From Falsiroseomonas tokyonensis (lineage in GTDB: Bacteria > Pseudomonadota > Alphaproteobacteria > Acetobacterales > Acetobacteraceae), in assembly GCF_019024325.1 (NCBI RefSeq), contig NZ_JAFNJS010000005.1:434001-498000 (forward strand): 64,000 bases of DNA. The letters are read 5' to 3'. The position numbers were made by a program, and so were the translations under genes. Shown one piece after another: positions 45,372 to 55,983 of this stretch (positions within the stretch are counted from its first letter, which is position 1; the number at the start of each line of letters is the position of its first letter). The notes under the pieces were generated by a model. The model had not been told where the DNA came from, did not search any database, and saw nothing but the letters and a program-made list of their open reading frames with translations.

Positions 45372-46498
45372 CTGCCAAGCCGCTGGAAGGCCTTCTCGTC
45401 GTCGCCATGGAACAGGCCGTCGCCGCGCCGACCTGTTCCGTGAAGCTGGCCGATGCCGGCGCCCGCGTGATCAAGATCGAGCGCGCGGAGGGCGACTTCG
45501 CCCGGGGCTACGACACCGCCGCGGCGGGCCAGTCCAGCTATTTCGTCTGGCTGAACCGCGGCAAGGAATCCCTCACCCTCGATATCAAGCAGCCCGGGGA
45601 CAAGGCGCTGCTGGCCCGCATCCTGGCGCGCGCCGATGTCTTCATCCAGAACCTCGCCCCCGGCGCCATGGCCCGCGCCGGCTTCGGCAGCGCGGAGCTG
45701 CGCGCGAAACATCCGCGCCTCATCACCGTCGATATCTCCGGCTATGGCGAGGAAGGCGACTACGCCGCGATGAAGGCCTATGACCTGCTGGTGCAGGCGG
45801 AATCGGGCCTGGCCGCCATCACCGGCCACCCCGCCGGGCCGGGGCGCGTCGGCGTTTCGGTGGTCGATATCGCCTGCGGCATGAACGCCCATGCGGCGGT
45901 GCTGGAGGCGCTGATCGCGCGGTCCATCACCGGCCAGGGCACCGGCATCGCCGTCTCGCTCTTCGACGGCATGGCGGATTGGATGAACGTGCCCCTGCTG
46001 TATTTCGAGGGCACCGGCAAGGCGCCCGCCCGCGTAGGCCTCGCGCATCCCTCCATCTGCCCCTATGGCGCTTTCGCCACGGCGGATGGGGCGCTGGTGC
46101 TGATCTCGATCCAGAACGAGCGCGAATGGGCCGCCCTCTGCGCCGGCTTCCTGGGCGAGCCCGGCCTTGCCACCCGGCCCGGCTGGTCCTCCAACAATGA
46201 CCGCGTGGCGAACCGCCCGGCGGTCGATGCGCATGTCGCCAAGGCTTTCGCCGGGCTGACGCGGGATGCCGCGGCGGCGCGGCTGAACGCGGCGGGCATC
46301 GCCTATGGCTTCGTCAATGGCGTGGCGGAGCTGGCCAGCCACCCGGCCCTGCGCCGCCTGGTGGTGGAAACCCCCAATGGCCCGGTACCTGTCGCGGCCC
46401 CCGCGGCGCGGCTGGCCGGGCAGGCGCGCAGCTACGGCCCGGTGCCCGCGCTCGGCGCGCACAGCGCCGCCATCCGCGCCGAATTTGCCGCCGAATGA
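45368..46498 (+). CDS. CoA transferase family III (CaiB/BaiF)
   Basis: 376-aa enzyme moving CoA between carboxylic acids. N-terminal VVAMEQAVAAPTCSVKLADAGARVIKIE is the family signature; D139 in KAYDLLVQAESG is the expected acyl-anhydride Asp. Start 45368 (MTAKPLEGLL) overlaps the HAD stop by 4 bp. With the acyl-CoA dehydrogenase it would activate and then oxidise an unidentified acid. Confidence 0.92.
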   Translation: MTAKPLEGLLVVAMEQAVAAPTCSVKLADAGARVIKIERAEGDFARGYDTAAAGQSSYFVWLNRGKESLTLDIKQPGDKALLARILARADVFIQNLAPGAMARAGFGSAELRAKHPRLITVDISGYGEEGDYAAMKAYDLLVQAESGLAAITGHPAGPGRVGVSVVDIACGMNAHAAVLEALIARSITGQGTGIAVSLFDGMADWMNVPLLYFEGTGKAPARVGLAHPSICPYGAFATADGALVLISIQNEREWAALCAGFLGEPGLATRPGWSSNNDRVANRPAVDAHVAKAFAGLTRDAAAARLNAAGIAYGFVNGVAELASHPALRRLVVETPNGPVPVAAPAARLAGQARSYGPVPALGAHSAAIRAEFAAE

Positions 46499-46566
46499 AG
46501 CCGGCCTTTACGATCGGCTAGCCTCCCGCCGCTAGGCTGCGCGCCGCCATCGACTGGAAGTGCCGC

Positions 46567-48534
46567 ATGAACCGCCTGGCCTCGATTCGCCTGCAACTGG
46601 CTGGCGGCTTCGCCGCGGCCGCCATCTTCGCCTGCCTGGCCCTCTCGGCCTGGTCCTGGTGGGCCATGCAGGATCGCCATGCGGCTGCGGCCGTCCAGGC
46701 CCTGGCGCAGGGTGAGGCCTCGCTGGACGACGCCCTGGCCGAGGAACAGCATCGCCAGCTGATCCTGGCCCGTGCCCTGGCGGCGCTGCCCCAGGTCCAG
46801 GCGGCCGCGGCCGCCAAGGACCGCGAGGCCATGCTCGCCGCCATCCTGCCCGCCTTCGAGGCGCTGCGCGCCGCCGGCGACGTGACCAATATGTCCTTTG
46901 TCGTGCCGCCCGGCGTCACCCTGCTGCGGCCCCATGCACCGACCAATTTCGGCGACGACATCACCACCCGCCGCCCCGACATGGTGGCGGTGCTGCAGGG
47001 CGGCCCGGCCAGCAGTGGGGTGGAGCAGCTGGTCAGCGGCACCGGCATCGCCGCCATCGTGCCGATCCGCCAGGGCGGGCAGGTGGTGGGCGTGCTCAAT
47101 GTCGCCACCGTCTTCAACCAGGCCGAGCTGAACCGGATCCGCGATGCCACGGGCCTGGCGATCGCGGTGCATGCCGTGCGGCCGGATGCGATCCGCACCT
47201 TCGGCGCCACGCCCGGCTTCCGCCGCGTGGCGGATGACGCGGCGCTGCGCGCGGCGCAGACCCAGCCGCCGGCGCCCTGGGCCACGCGGCAGGACGGCGT
47301 GCCGGTGATGGTCACGCTGAAGCCGCTGCGCAATTCCCAGGGTCACACGGTGGCGGTGGCGGAACTGCTGCTGGATCGCAGCGGGGCGGAGGCCGAGGCG
47401 GCGCAGGAGCGCGCCTGGCTCGCCGGCCTGGCGCTGGGCGTGCTGGCCCTGGTGATGCTGCTGGCGGCGGTGCTCGGCCGCGCCATCGCCGGCCCGATCG
47501 ATCGCATGACGCGCGCCATGTCGGACCTCGCCGGCGGGCGGCTGGAGACGGAGATCCCGGGCCTCAGCAAGGGGGGCGAGCTCGGCGCCATGGCGCGGGC
47601 CGTGCAGGTGTTCAAGGACAATGCCCTGGCCGTGCGGCGGCTGGAGGCGGAGCAGCGCGCCGCGGAAGGGGCCGCCGCCGCCCAGCGCCAGGCCGATATG
47701 CGCAAGCTGGCCAGCGACTTCCAGGCGGAGATCGGCGGCATCATCGAACAGGTGGCGGCCGCGGCCAGCCGCATGGAGAGCTCCGCCAAGGGGCTCACCG
47801 CCTTTGCCGAACGCTCCAGCGAAAAGGCGGGCGCCGCCAGCGATGCGACCCAGGATGCCAGCGCCAATGTGCAGACCGTCGCCGCGGCGACGGAGCAATT
47901 GGCCACCAGCGTGAACGAGATCTCGCGCCAGGTGGTCAATTCCTCCGCCATCGCCAGCCGCGCGGTGGCCGAGGCGCAGGCAACGGATGGCCGCGTGCAG
48001 GGGCTTTCGGCGGCGGCCAACCAGATCGGCGACGTGGTGCGGCTGATTTCCGACATCGCCGCCCGCACCAATCTGCTGGCGCTGAACGCGACCATCGAGG
48101 CCGCTCGCGCCGGGGAGGCCGGGAAGGGCTTCGCCGTGGTGGCGGCGGAGGTGAAGAACCTGGCCGAGCAGACCGCGCGCGCCACCGGGGAGATCGGCGC
48201 CAAGGTGGGCGAAATCCAGACGGCGACGGCGGAATCGGTCGGCGCCATCCGCAGCATCGGCCAGGTGATCGACGAGATGGCGGAGATCGCGCGCGGCATC
48301 GCCGTGGCGGTGGAGGAACAGGGCAATGCCACCCGCGACATCGCCCGCAACGTGCAGCAGGCGGCGCGCGGCACCAGCGAGGTAGTGGGCCATATCGGCG
48401 GCGTGGCCGAGGCGGCGCAGGAGGCCGGCGCCTCCGCCGGCGGCCTGCTGCAGGAAGCCAGCGGCCTGTCGCGTCAGGCCACCCGCCTGCGCAGCGAGGT
48501 CGCGACCTTCCTCGGCACCATGCGCGCCGCGTGA
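46567..48534 (+). CDS. Methyl-accepting chemotaxis protein
   Basis: 655-aa transmembrane chemoreceptor. TM1 is about residues 10-32, a periplasmic Cache-like sensor about 35-280, TM2 about 283-304, HAMP about 305-360 ([20 protein letters not shown]), then the signalling coiled coil. The signalling tip is [19 protein letters not shown] near 498-516. Q/E-rich methylation stretches flank it. No C-terminal CheR pentapeptide is seen; the tail ends TFLGTMRAA. The ligand is unknown; it converges on a polar amino acid transporter operon, but this does not prove a ligand. Confidence 0.94.
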   Translation: MNRLASIRLQLAGGFAAAAIFACLALSAWSWWAMQDRHAAAAVQALAQGEASLDDALAEEQHRQLILARALAALPQVQAAAAAKDREAMLAAILPAFEALRAAGDVTNMSFVVPPGVTLLRPHAPTNFGDDITTRRPDMVAVLQGGPASSGVEQLVSGTGIAAIVPIRQGGQVVGVLNVATVFNQAELNRIRDATGLAIAVHAVRPDAIRTFGATPGFRRVADDAALRAAQTQPPAPWATRQDGVPVMVTLKPLRNSQGHTVAVAELLLDRSGAEAEAAQERAWLAGLALGVLALVMLLAAVLGRAIAGPIDRMTRAMSDLAGGRLETEIPGLSKGGELGAMARAVQVFKDNALAVRRLEAEQRAAEGAAAAQRQADMRKLASDFQAEIGGIIEQVAAAASRMESSAKGLTAFAERSSEKAGAASDATQDASANVQTVAAATEQLATSVNEISRQVVNSSAIASRAVAEAQATDGRVQGLSAAANQIGDVVRLISDIAARTNLLALNATIEAARAGEAGKGFAVVAAEVKNLAEQTARATGEIGAKVGEIQTATAESVGAIRSIGQVIDEMAEIARGIAVAVEEQGNATRDIARNVQQAARGTSEVVGHIGGVAEAAQEAGASAGGLLQEASGLSRQATRLRSEVATFLGTMRAA

Positions 48535-48544
48535 TGGCGGCGCG

Positions 48545-49219
48545 CTACTTCCGCCCGGCGATCCGCCGGTTCTCCAGCCGCGAGAGCAACCGCACGAAGG
48601 GCCAGAGCAGCAGGAAGTAGATCACCGCCGCCACCATGATCGGCGTCGCGTTGTAGGTGATGCTCTGCGCCTGGCGTGCCTGGTAGAGCAGTTCCGGCAC
48701 CGCGACGACGCTGGCGATGGAGGTCAGCTTCACCACCTCCAGCGTATTGCTGATCAGGTCGGGCAGGACGTTGCGCACCGCCTGCGGCAGCACCACGAAG
48801 ATCCAGACCTGCCAGCGCTTCAGCCCCAGCGCGCGTGCGGCTTCGGGCTGGCCGCGCGGCACGCTCTCGATGCCCGCGCGCAGGATCTCGGCATAATAGG
48901 CGCCGGTGTTCAGCAGGAAGGCCAGGGCGACGGAGCCCCAGGCGCCGAGGTCGATGCCGCCGAAGGGCAGGGCGGCATAAAGAAAGATCAGCAGCACCAG
49001 CGGCGGAATGGCGCGGAAGAAATCCGTGAAGGCCATCAGCGGCCAGCGAAGCCAGGGGGTCTTCTGCGTCGACAGCACCGCCAGCAGCACGCCCATGAGC
49101 ATGCCGAGCGGCACCGTCATCAGCGCCAGCAGCATGGTCTGCAGCAGCCCGATCCACAGCAGGTGGGAGGAGGCGACGGCGATCTCGGCGTTGAGGAAGG
49201 CCTGGACGAAGTCGTTCAT
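48545..49219 (-). CDS. Polar amino acid ABC transporter permease (HisM/GlnP type), second
   Basis: 224-aa inner-membrane permease with about five helices. TDFFRAIPPLVLLIFLYAA is the typical motif, and the EAA loop is at EAARALGLKRWQVWIFVVLPQ. Start MNDFVQAFLNAEIAV overlaps the previous permease's stop by 4 bp. It is last in the SBP/permease/permease operon, and no ATPase follows; the chemoreceptor converges 10 bases after its stop. Confidence 0.92.
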   Translation of the reverse strand: MNDFVQAFLNAEIAVASSHLLWIGLLQTMLLALMTVPLGMLMGVLLAVLSTQKTPWLRWPLMAFTDFFRAIPPLVLLIFLYAALPFGGIDLGAWGSVALAFLLNTGAYYAEILRAGIESVPRGQPEAARALGLKRWQVWIFVVLPQAVRNVLPDLISNTLEVVKLTSIASVVAVPELLYQARQAQSITYNATPIMVAAVIYFLLLWPFVRLLSRLENRRIAGRK

Positions 49220-49896
49220 CGGCGCCACGCGAAGCGCGTCTCGATCCAGCGCCCGGCGATGACGACGGGGATGAAGAGGACGATATAGGCCAGCGCACCG
49301 AGGGTCAGCGGCGTCGGGTTGCCGGAAAAGGCCATGCCGGATTGCGCCGCCCCGAGGATTTCGGAAACCGCGACGACGCTGCCCAGCGCCGTGCCCTTGG
49401 TGATGGCGATGGTGCGGTTGACCAGCGGCGGCACCGCGATGCGGATCGCCTGCGGCAGCACGATTTTTGTCAATGTCGGCAGGAAGTGCAGGCCCAAAGC
49501 CCGGCCGGCTTCCCACTGGCCCTGCGGCACGGCCGAGATGCCGGCCCAGAAGATCTCCTCCGCAAAGGCCATCAGCACCAGCGTCAGGGCGAGCCAGGTC
49601 GCCCAGAAACCGGACATGGAAAGCCCCGCCGCGGGCAGACCGAAATAGATCAGCACGATGATGACCAGCGGCGGCAGTGCGCGGAACACGTCGACGATGA
49701 AGATGATGCCCCAGTTCACCACCCGCAGCCCGAAGGCGCGCAGCACCGCCAGCGCCAGGCCGAGCGTGAGCCCGGCCAGGATCACTAGCACCGCCAGCAG
49801 GATCGTCACCCCCAACCCCGCCAGGATCATCGGCGCGTATTGCGCCGCGACCTCGGGGTTGAGGAAGTTCTGGGCGAAGGCCTGCCAGCCCGTCAT
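49216..49896 (-). CDS. Polar amino acid ABC transporter permease (HisQ/GlnP type), first
   Basis: 226-aa permease with helices from about residue 20 onward (ILAGLGVTILLAVLVILAGL). VDVFRALPPLVIIVLIYFGLP and the EAA-like loop EAGRALGLHFLPTLTKIVLPQ are diagnostic. It pairs with the overlapping downstream permease. The SBP gene lies 23 bases upstream. Confidence 0.92.
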   Translation of the reverse strand: MTGWQAFAQNFLNPEVAAQYAPMILAGLGVTILLAVLVILAGLTLGLALAVLRAFGLRVVNWGIIFIVDVFRALPPLVIIVLIYFGLPAAGLSMSGFWATWLALTLVLMAFAEEIFWAGISAVPQGQWEAGRALGLHFLPTLTKIVLPQAIRIAVPPLVNRTIAITKGTALGSVVAVSEILGAAQSGMAFSGNPTPLTLGALAYIVLFIPVVIAGRWIETRFAWRR

Positions 49897-49919
49897 GCCA
49901 TCAGGCCCCGCAGCTGCAT

Positions 49920-50759
49920 TCAGCAGCGCGGCTCGCGCGGCGCCGGGTCGTAGCCCGCCAGGCCCGGCACGCCGGTGCCCGGGAAGACGGTGTTCTCGGC
50001 ATCATCCGCCGCCGGCGCCGTGCCGAACCACTGCTGCGAGAGGCGTGCGATCGTGCCGTCCCGCTTCATGCATTCCAGCGCATTCTCGAGCTGCACGCGC
50101 ATCTCGGTCGCGCCCAGCGGCAGCGGCGCGGACCAATGCGCGCGGGTGTCGGTCATCACGAAGTCGGCCACGAATTGCGGCGTGCGGGTGGCGGCGTAGC
50201 GCACCACGGTATTGCCGCCGAGATTGGCGTAGGCGCGGCCCGAGGTCACCGCCTGCACCGCATCTGTCTGCGTGTCGTAGGTCTGCACGGTGAAGCCGTA
50301 GCGCGCCGCATTCGCCGCGGCCCAGGCGTCATAGGCGCTGCCCTTGTTCACGCTGATCGCCTTGCCGCGCAGGTCGTCCATGCTGCGGATCGGCGCGCTG
50401 CCGCGGCGGATGCCGAACTGGAAGGCGGTGTAGAGATAGCCCTCGGTGAAGAGCATATTCGCCGCGCGCTCCGCCGTCGCCGTGGTCGGCGCGCAGAGGA
50501 AGTCGTAGCGGCCGGCATTCATCGCCGGGATCAGGCCGGAGAAGCTGGCGCTGTCGATGGTCAGCTCGCGGCCCATGCGCTTCGCGGCTTCGCGGAACAG
50601 GTCGATGTTGAAGCCCTGCACGCCGCCCTGCAGCGTCGGGAAGGCATGCGGCGCGAAGGTTCCGTCCACGGCGCAGCGCAGCGGCGGCTGGCCTTGGGCG
50701 AGCGCAGCGGTGGTGGTGAAGGCCATGCCGAAAAGGCATGCGGCAAGCAGGCGGCGCAT
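49920..50759 (-). CDS. Polar amino acid ABC transporter substrate-binding protein
   Basis: 279-aa periplasmic receptor of SBP family 3. Signal peptide MRRLLAACLFGMAFTTTAALAQ; mature chain LRCAVDGTFAPHAF, then GFNIDLFREAAKRMG, FSGLIPAMNAGRYDFL and DDLRGKAISVNKGSAYD. The C-terminus has an extension rich in Pro/Gly ending in Cys (about residues 255-279). It is first in an operon with two permeases. The ligand is likely an amino acid or opine. Confidence 0.92.
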   Translation of the reverse strand: MRRLLAACLFGMAFTTTAALAQGQPPLRCAVDGTFAPHAFPTLQGGVQGFNIDLFREAAKRMGRELTIDSASFSGLIPAMNAGRYDFLCAPTTATAERAANMLFTEGYLYTAFQFGIRRGSAPIRSMDDLRGKAISVNKGSAYDAWAAANAARYGFTVQTYDTQTDAVQAVTSGRAYANLGGNTVVRYAATRTPQFVADFVMTDTRAHWSAPLPLGATEMRVQLENALECMKRDGTIARLSQQWFGTAPAADDAENTVFPGTGVPGLAGYDPAPREPRC

Positions 50760-50955
50760 GGTGAAGCTCCCGATTTATGAAGTTGTCTCCCGGGCCGGAC
50801 GATCCCATCGCGGGGGATTCGGCGCAACCTCCAGGGACCCTCGGCTGCCGCATTTCGGGGCAAATGTGGAGCGATTTTCATAATACTCCGGCGATTGCCC
50901 CAATCCTGCCGCGACAGCGTCGCGCCGGGGCCAAGCCCTGCGCGTAGAACCCAGC

Positions 50956-51182
50956 ATGTCAGCACGGACCTTTTGGAACCTCGCCATGCCCCGTTTCGCG
51001 CTTCTGCTGGTCGGTCTCGGCCTCGTCGCCATCCTCGGCACGGTGACGCTGGTGCTGGGCGATGCAACGCTGCCAGGCCGCGTGCCCCTGTTCGCCGCCG
51101 CCTGCCTGGCCGGCTTCGGCGGGCTTTCCCTGGTGGCCGGCCTCTGGCTGCTGGAGCCCTCCGGCCGGGGCCGGGCCGCGAA

Positions 51183-51201
<19 letters not shown>
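50956..51201 (+). CDS. Small two-helix membrane protein
   Basis: 81-aa hypothetical protein with two hydrophobic segments (about 14-34 and 45-65) and no known motif. ATG 50956 (MSARTFWNLAMPRFAL) is used; ATG 50986 is possible. The tail overlaps the convergent mtnA gene by 19 bp. The 196-base gap before it also holds the promoter of the divergent SBP gene. It is a plausible but weakly supported gene. Confidence 0.5.
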
Positions 51202-52271
<1,070 letters not shown>

Positions 52272-52286
52272 GTTCAGTCCGCTGCC

Positions 52287-52778
52287 TCAGATCCGCTGGT
52301 GCAGCGCGCAGACCAGGGTGAAGAGGCGCCGCGCCGTCTCGAAATCGATCTCGACCTTGCCGTCCAGCCGTTCCGTCAGCAGGGTCGCGCCCTCGTTGTG
52401 CAGGCCGCGGCGGCCCATGTCGATGGCCTGGATGCGCGCCTCCGACCCGCCCTCGGCCACCGCCTTCTCATGGCTCTCGACCACCATGTGGTAGTCCTTG
52501 ATGAGCCGGCGAAAGGGACCCAGCGCCAGGACCAGCGCATGCAGCGGCGCATCCGCCGCGTCGCGGATTTCCAGCATCAGCCGCCCGTCGCGCACCGCGA
52601 TGGCCAGGCCGAAGGGCCCCGGGCCCAGCCCGGCCGGGCGGAAGCGGTTGCCGGCCAGCAGATCCTCCACCGCCTGGCGCCGATCGGCCTCGGCATAGGG
52701 GCTGGGCAGCAGGGCATGGCCGTCCGGCAGTTCGATGCGGATCAGGTCGCGCAGACCGGCGGGCTGGCTGTCAGGCAT
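52287..52778 (-). CDS. UPF0262 family protein
   Basis: 163-aa protein of a family confined largely to alphaproteobacteria. The signature block is RRLIKDYHMVVESHEKAV, followed by AIDMGRRGLHNEGA and the C-terminal DFETARRLFTLVCALH. No enzymatic function is known. The start overlaps the end of the DUF983 gene by 8 bp. Confidence 0.92.
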   Translation of the reverse strand: MPDSQPAGLRDLIRIELPDGHALLPSPYAEADRRQAVEDLLAGNRFRPAGLGPGPFGLAIAVRDGRLMLEIRDAADAPLHALVLALGPFRRLIKDYHMVVESHEKAVAEGGSEARIQAIDMGRRGLHNEGATLLTERLDGKVEIDFETARRLFTLVCALHQRI

Positions 52779-53262
52779 GGTCTTGGCGCGGCGGTCCCGG
52801 CGGCGCTGCGACCCCCTTGGGGGACGCCCCCAACGGCGCAGACCCCAGCGGCGTCGCCTCCTCGGGTGCCTCGAAGCCCAGCCGCACCATCCAGCCCACG
52901 GTCGCGCCCTTGATCGGTCGCAGCAGCAGGGTGCAGGCGATGGCGAAAGCCGGCAGCCAGACCACCATGTGCAGCCACATTGGCGGCATCCAGGCCTTCT
53001 CCACCCAGAGCACGGGCGGGAACAGGATATGGCCGGCCACGAAGATGGTCACATAGGGCGGCAGGTCGTCCGCGCGCAGCGCGCCGAGCGGGGCCTGGCA
53101 CACCTCGCAATTGTCGACGACCCGGAGGAATCCCTTGAAGACCTTGCCCTCGCCGCAGACCGGGCAGCGGTTGCACGCACCCCGGCTGACCGCCGTCCAG
53201 AAGGAGGTGGGGGGAGTCTCGGTATAGGCGGGTGCCGGTCGGGTGGGCTCCCAGCGCGTCAT
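52771..53262 (-). CDS. DUF983 family zinc-ribbon membrane protein
   Basis: 163-aa protein with Cys pairs C30/C33/C36 (ACNRCPVCGEG) and C52/C55 (CEVC), a likely zinc ribbon on the cytoplasmic side, then two membrane helices (about 70-90 and 98-120) and an extended Ala/Pro/Gly C-terminus. Members are common in alphaproteobacteria and often near cytochrome-oxidase genes, which are not seen here. Start 53262 has AAGGAA upstream; the longer frame would run through a hairpin. Confidence 0.9.
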   Translation of the reverse strand: MTRWEPTRPAPAYTETPPTSFWTAVSRGACNRCPVCGEGKVFKGFLRVVDNCEVCQAPLGALRADDLPPYVTIFVAGHILFPPVLWVEKAWMPPMWLHMVVWLPAFAIACTLLLRPIKGATVGWMVRLGFEAPEEATPLGSAPLGASPKGVAAPPGPPRQDHA

Positions 53263-53284
53263 GAGGCGTTCCTTTCGGCCTTGT

Positions 53285-53315
53285 CGCCTGCCACTGGAGT
53301 GCCCGGTGGCAGGCG
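53285..53315. repeat. Perfect 10-bp inverted repeat in divergent region
   Basis: CGCCTGCCAC and GTGGCAGGCG enclose 11 bases, 23 bases upstream of the DUF983 start on the minus strand. The 239-base gap also serves the divergent racemase gene. A hairpin in the leader RNA, or an operator, is possible. Confidence 0.5.
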
Positions 53316-53501
53316 CGGCCGTTGTGCGATGCAATATGTCGTCTCGGAGGCAACCGATCAAGCTTGGCGCGGCCCAGGCGCCACGAAGACGAGCCTGGCG
53401 GCCTTCGGCATGCCGCCCGCTTGCAACGGGATCCGTGCAGGGCGATCCTGTCCCAACGCGAGGCAGGGCGCGAGGTTCGGCCCTTGCGGGAGGGCGGATG
53501 G

Positions 53502-54182
53502 ATGGCGGACCGGATCCTGGTGATCAACCCGAACAGCAGCGCCAGCTGCACCAGCGGCATCGACGCCGCGCTGGACGGCTTCCGCGCCCCCGGCCTGCCG
53601 CGGATCGAGGTGACGCAGCTGGAAGGCGGCCCGCCGGCCGTGGTCACCTGGCGGGACTGGTTCGGCGTGGCAGAGCCGCTCTGCCGGCTGGTGGAGCGGG
53701 AGGCCGCTGCCGCCTATGTGATCGCCTGCGTCTCCGACCCCGGCGTGGATGCGGTGCGGACGGTCACCCGCGCGCCGGTCTTCGGCCCGCTGCGCAGCGC
53801 GGTGGCCGCGGCGCTGGCGCGCGCCGACCGCTTCGGCATTATCGCCTTCGGTGACCCGTCCCTGCCGCGGCAGCGCCGGGCGCTGCAGGCCATGGGGGTG
53901 GAGGGCAGGTTGCTCGGCCACATCCCCCTGAACCTGCCGATGGAGGTGCTGACCGATCCCGCCGCGCCCCGCGCCGCGCTGATCGCCGCAGCGCGGCGCA
54001 TCGCGGAGATGGGGGCGGAGGCGGTGATCCTCGGCTGCGCCGGCATGGCCTTCCACCGCGCGGCGGTGGAGGAGGCCTGCGGCATCCCGGTGATCGAGCC
54101 CTGCCAGGCGGCGGTGGCGCTGGCGCTGCAGGCGGTGGTGGCGGCGCAGCCCGCCCGGGTTCTTGCCCAGGCGGCGGAGTAG
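53502..54182 (+). CDS. Asp/Glu/hydantoin racemase family protein
   Basis: 226-aa cofactor-independent racemase-like enzyme. INPNSSASCTSGID near residue 8 binds substrate. The two catalytic Cys positions are C74-type (YVIACVSDPGVDA) and ILGCAGMAF near residue 175. LLGHIPLNLP and PVIEPCQAAV are also typical. GGGAGGG precedes ATG 53502. It would interconvert 5-substituted hydantoins and thereby supply the D-specific hydrolases nearby. Confidence 0.87.
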   Translation: MADRILVINPNSSASCTSGIDAALDGFRAPGLPRIEVTQLEGGPPAVVTWRDWFGVAEPLCRLVEREAAAAYVIACVSDPGVDAVRTVTRAPVFGPLRSAVAAALARADRFGIIAFGDPSLPRQRRALQAMGVEGRLLGHIPLNLPMEVLTDPAAPRAALIAAARRIAEMGAEAVILGCAGMAFHRAAVEEACGIPVIEPCQAAVALALQAVVAAQPARVLAQAAE

Positions 54183-54189
54183 CGCCGGC

Positions 54190-54948
54190 CTACTTCAGCT
54201 TCGGGCCGGCCGGCTTGCCGTCCCAGCTCTGCACCATCCAGGTATAGGCGGTGGTCCAGGCCGGGTCGGTGTTCGGCGGCAGCCGGCCCGCCTTGAGGTC
54301 GGCCAGATCCACATCCGCCAGCTGCAGATGCGGCGTCTCGCCGGGCTTGGAGACCAGCCCCTCATCGGCGCCCACCGCATGCAGGCGGTCCCACATCCGG
54401 GCCTGGCCCTCATCCGCATCCCAGGACCAGCGGCCTTCCAGCGCCAGCACGAAATCGGCGGCCAGGCCGTACTGGTGCAGGCTCTCGAAGGCCTGGACCG
54501 GGGTCAGGATGCGGCCGGTGCGGCTGCGGCCGGAGGCATAGAGGTGGTTCTGCCGCCAGGGGCCGCGCATGCCCTCATAGATGCCGAAGGGGATGCCCTC
54601 CGCGTTCAGCCGGGCCACGGTGCGCAGGGCGCGGTTGCGGAAGGCGGGGTGCAGCATCTTCGGGTCGCGGTTGACGCGGTCCACATTCCGCCAGGGGAAG
54701 GTCTCGGTCACGTGCTGCGGTGCCTTGGCACCGGCCACCTGGCGGCGCAGCAGCCCGGCCGGGGCGAAGCCCTGCTGGCCGGAGGGCGCCTCCACCGGCA
54801 GCCAGCCTTCCGCGACCTCTCCCACCAGCACCAGCACCTGGTCGATCGGCAGCGTGCGGATCGCCTTCTGGTCGGGTCCCGGCCCCTCGCGCAGCTCCGT
54901 ATTGGCGATGACGCGATACAGGACGGGGTAGGCGGAAGCTTCACTCAT
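54190..54948 (-). CDS. SH3-domain M15-type peptidase (VanY-like)
   Basis: 252-aa protein with an N-terminal SH3b fold (about 12-70: YRVIANTELREGPGPDQKAI) and a C-terminal D-Ala-D-Ala carboxypeptidase/endolysin-type domain. Metal ligands are likely the His and Asp of SLHQYGLAADFVL and the His of ETPHLQLA. There is no signal peptide, so export must be non-Sec or the target cytoplasmic/phage-like. Surrounding genes are not phage genes. Seven bases separate it from the convergent racemase stop. Confidence 0.83.
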   Translation of the reverse strand: MSEASAYPVLYRVIANTELREGPGPDQKAIRTLPIDQVLVLVGEVAEGWLPVEAPSGQQGFAPAGLLRRQVAGAKAPQHVTETFPWRNVDRVNRDPKMLHPAFRNRALRTVARLNAEGIPFGIYEGMRGPWRQNHLYASGRSRTGRILTPVQAFESLHQYGLAADFVLALEGRWSWDADEGQARMWDRLHAVGADEGLVSKPGETPHLQLADVDLADLKAGRLPPNTDPAWTTAYTWMVQSWDGKPAGPKLK

Positions 54949-55017
54949 GCGGAACGACCTTTTGGGGAGGGTCTCTAGGGTAACGCGGCGCTACCGGCTT
55001 CACCAGCCAGGGGGGCG

Positions 55018-55983
55018 TCAGGCCTTGGGCGACCAGACGGAAGGCGGTTCGCTGCCGGTCTGGCCGGTGATGCGGCCATAATGCTCCGGCCGGCGATGGC
55101 GGGCAAAGTTGAAGATGGTGCTGCGGCCGAGCTCGCACATGCCGAGGTCGCAATCGGCGACGATCACCTCATCCGCCCAGCTGGTGGCCTGGGCCATGAT
55201 CTCGCCCTGCGGATTGACGATGATGGAATGGCCGAACAGCTCGTGCCCGTCCTCCGTCCCCGCCTTGGCGACGCCGACGCCGAAGCAGGAATTCTGGTAG
55301 CAGCCGGCCTGGATCGAGAGGTGGCTATGGGCGACGCGCAGGTGATGCGCCTCGAAGCCCCGGTTTTCCATGTTCAGGCTGGGCGTGTTGTAGCCGAGCA
55401 TGACCAGCTCCACCTGCTGCAGCCCCAGCACGCGCCAGGCTTCCGGCCAGCGGCGGTCGTTGCAGATCAGCATGCCGACATTCACCGGCCCGGCGCTGCC
55501 GACCGGCGCGCGGACCACGGGGAAGCCGAGGTCGCCCGGCTCGAAATAGCGTTTTTCAAGATGCTGCACGGTGCGCACCGGGTCGTATTCCGCGTGGCCG
55601 GGCAGGTGCACCTTGCGGTATTTCAGCACGATCTCGCCGCTGGGATGCACGAAGACCGCGGTGTTGTAGCGATGACCGTCGGCCGTCTTCTCGGCGTAGC
55701 CGAGATGAAAAGCCACGCCGAGGCGCCGCGCCGCGTCGAACAGCGGCGCCGTCTCGTTGGACGGCAGCGCATGCTCGTACCAGTGGTCCGCCTCGGCCAG
55801 GTTCTCATGGTACCAGCGCGGGAAGAAGGTGGTCAGCGCGAGCTCGGGATAGACCACCACCTCCGCCCCCCGGCGCGCCGCGGTCTCCATCAGCCCGACC
55901 ATGCGCGCCACGGCGACATCGCGGCCCTCGGCCTTCTGAATGGGACCCATCTGGGCGGCGGCGACAACGAGGCGACGGGACAT
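55018..55983 (-). CDS. N-carbamoyl-D-amino acid amidohydrolase-like nitrilase (copy 1)
   Basis: 321-aa carbon-nitrogen hydrolase. Catalytic triad E47 (YPELALTTFFPRW), K124 (KYRKVHLPG) and C174 (LICNDRRWPE). HLEKRYFEPGDLGFPV and GSYQN-like GCYQN match Agrobacterium D-carbamoylase closely, so cleavage of N-carbamoyl-D-amino acids is the best guess. Start 55983 (MSRRLVVAAAQ) is used; a GTG 15 bases earlier is in frame. The gene is divergent from the diguanylate cyclase. Confidence 0.9.
   Translation of the reverse strand: MSRRLVVAAAQMGPIQKAEGRDVAVARMVGLMETAARRGAEVVVYPELALTTFFPRWYHENLAEADHWYEHALPSNETAPLFDAARRLGVAFHLGYAEKTADGHRYNTAVFVHPSGEIVLKYRKVHLPGHAEYDPVRTVQHLEKRYFEPGDLGFPVVRAPVGSAGPVNVGMLICNDRRWPEAWRVLGLQQVELVMLGYNTPSLNMENRGFEAHHLRVAHSHLSIQAGCYQNSCFGVGVAKAGTEDGHELFGHSIIVNPQGEIMAQATSWADEVIVADCDLGMCELGRSTIFNFARHRRPEHYGRITGQTGSEPPSVWSPKA

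Noticed and set aside
50760-50955. Regulatory RNA or riboswitch in the 196-base gap
   Set aside because: No strong stem-loop set or known aptamer motif was seen; only promoter-like AT-richer stretches.
54190-54948. M15-type peptidase with SH3 domain as a sign of a prophage
   Set aside because: No portal, capsid, tail, terminase, integrase or holin genes are close; neighbours are metabolic.
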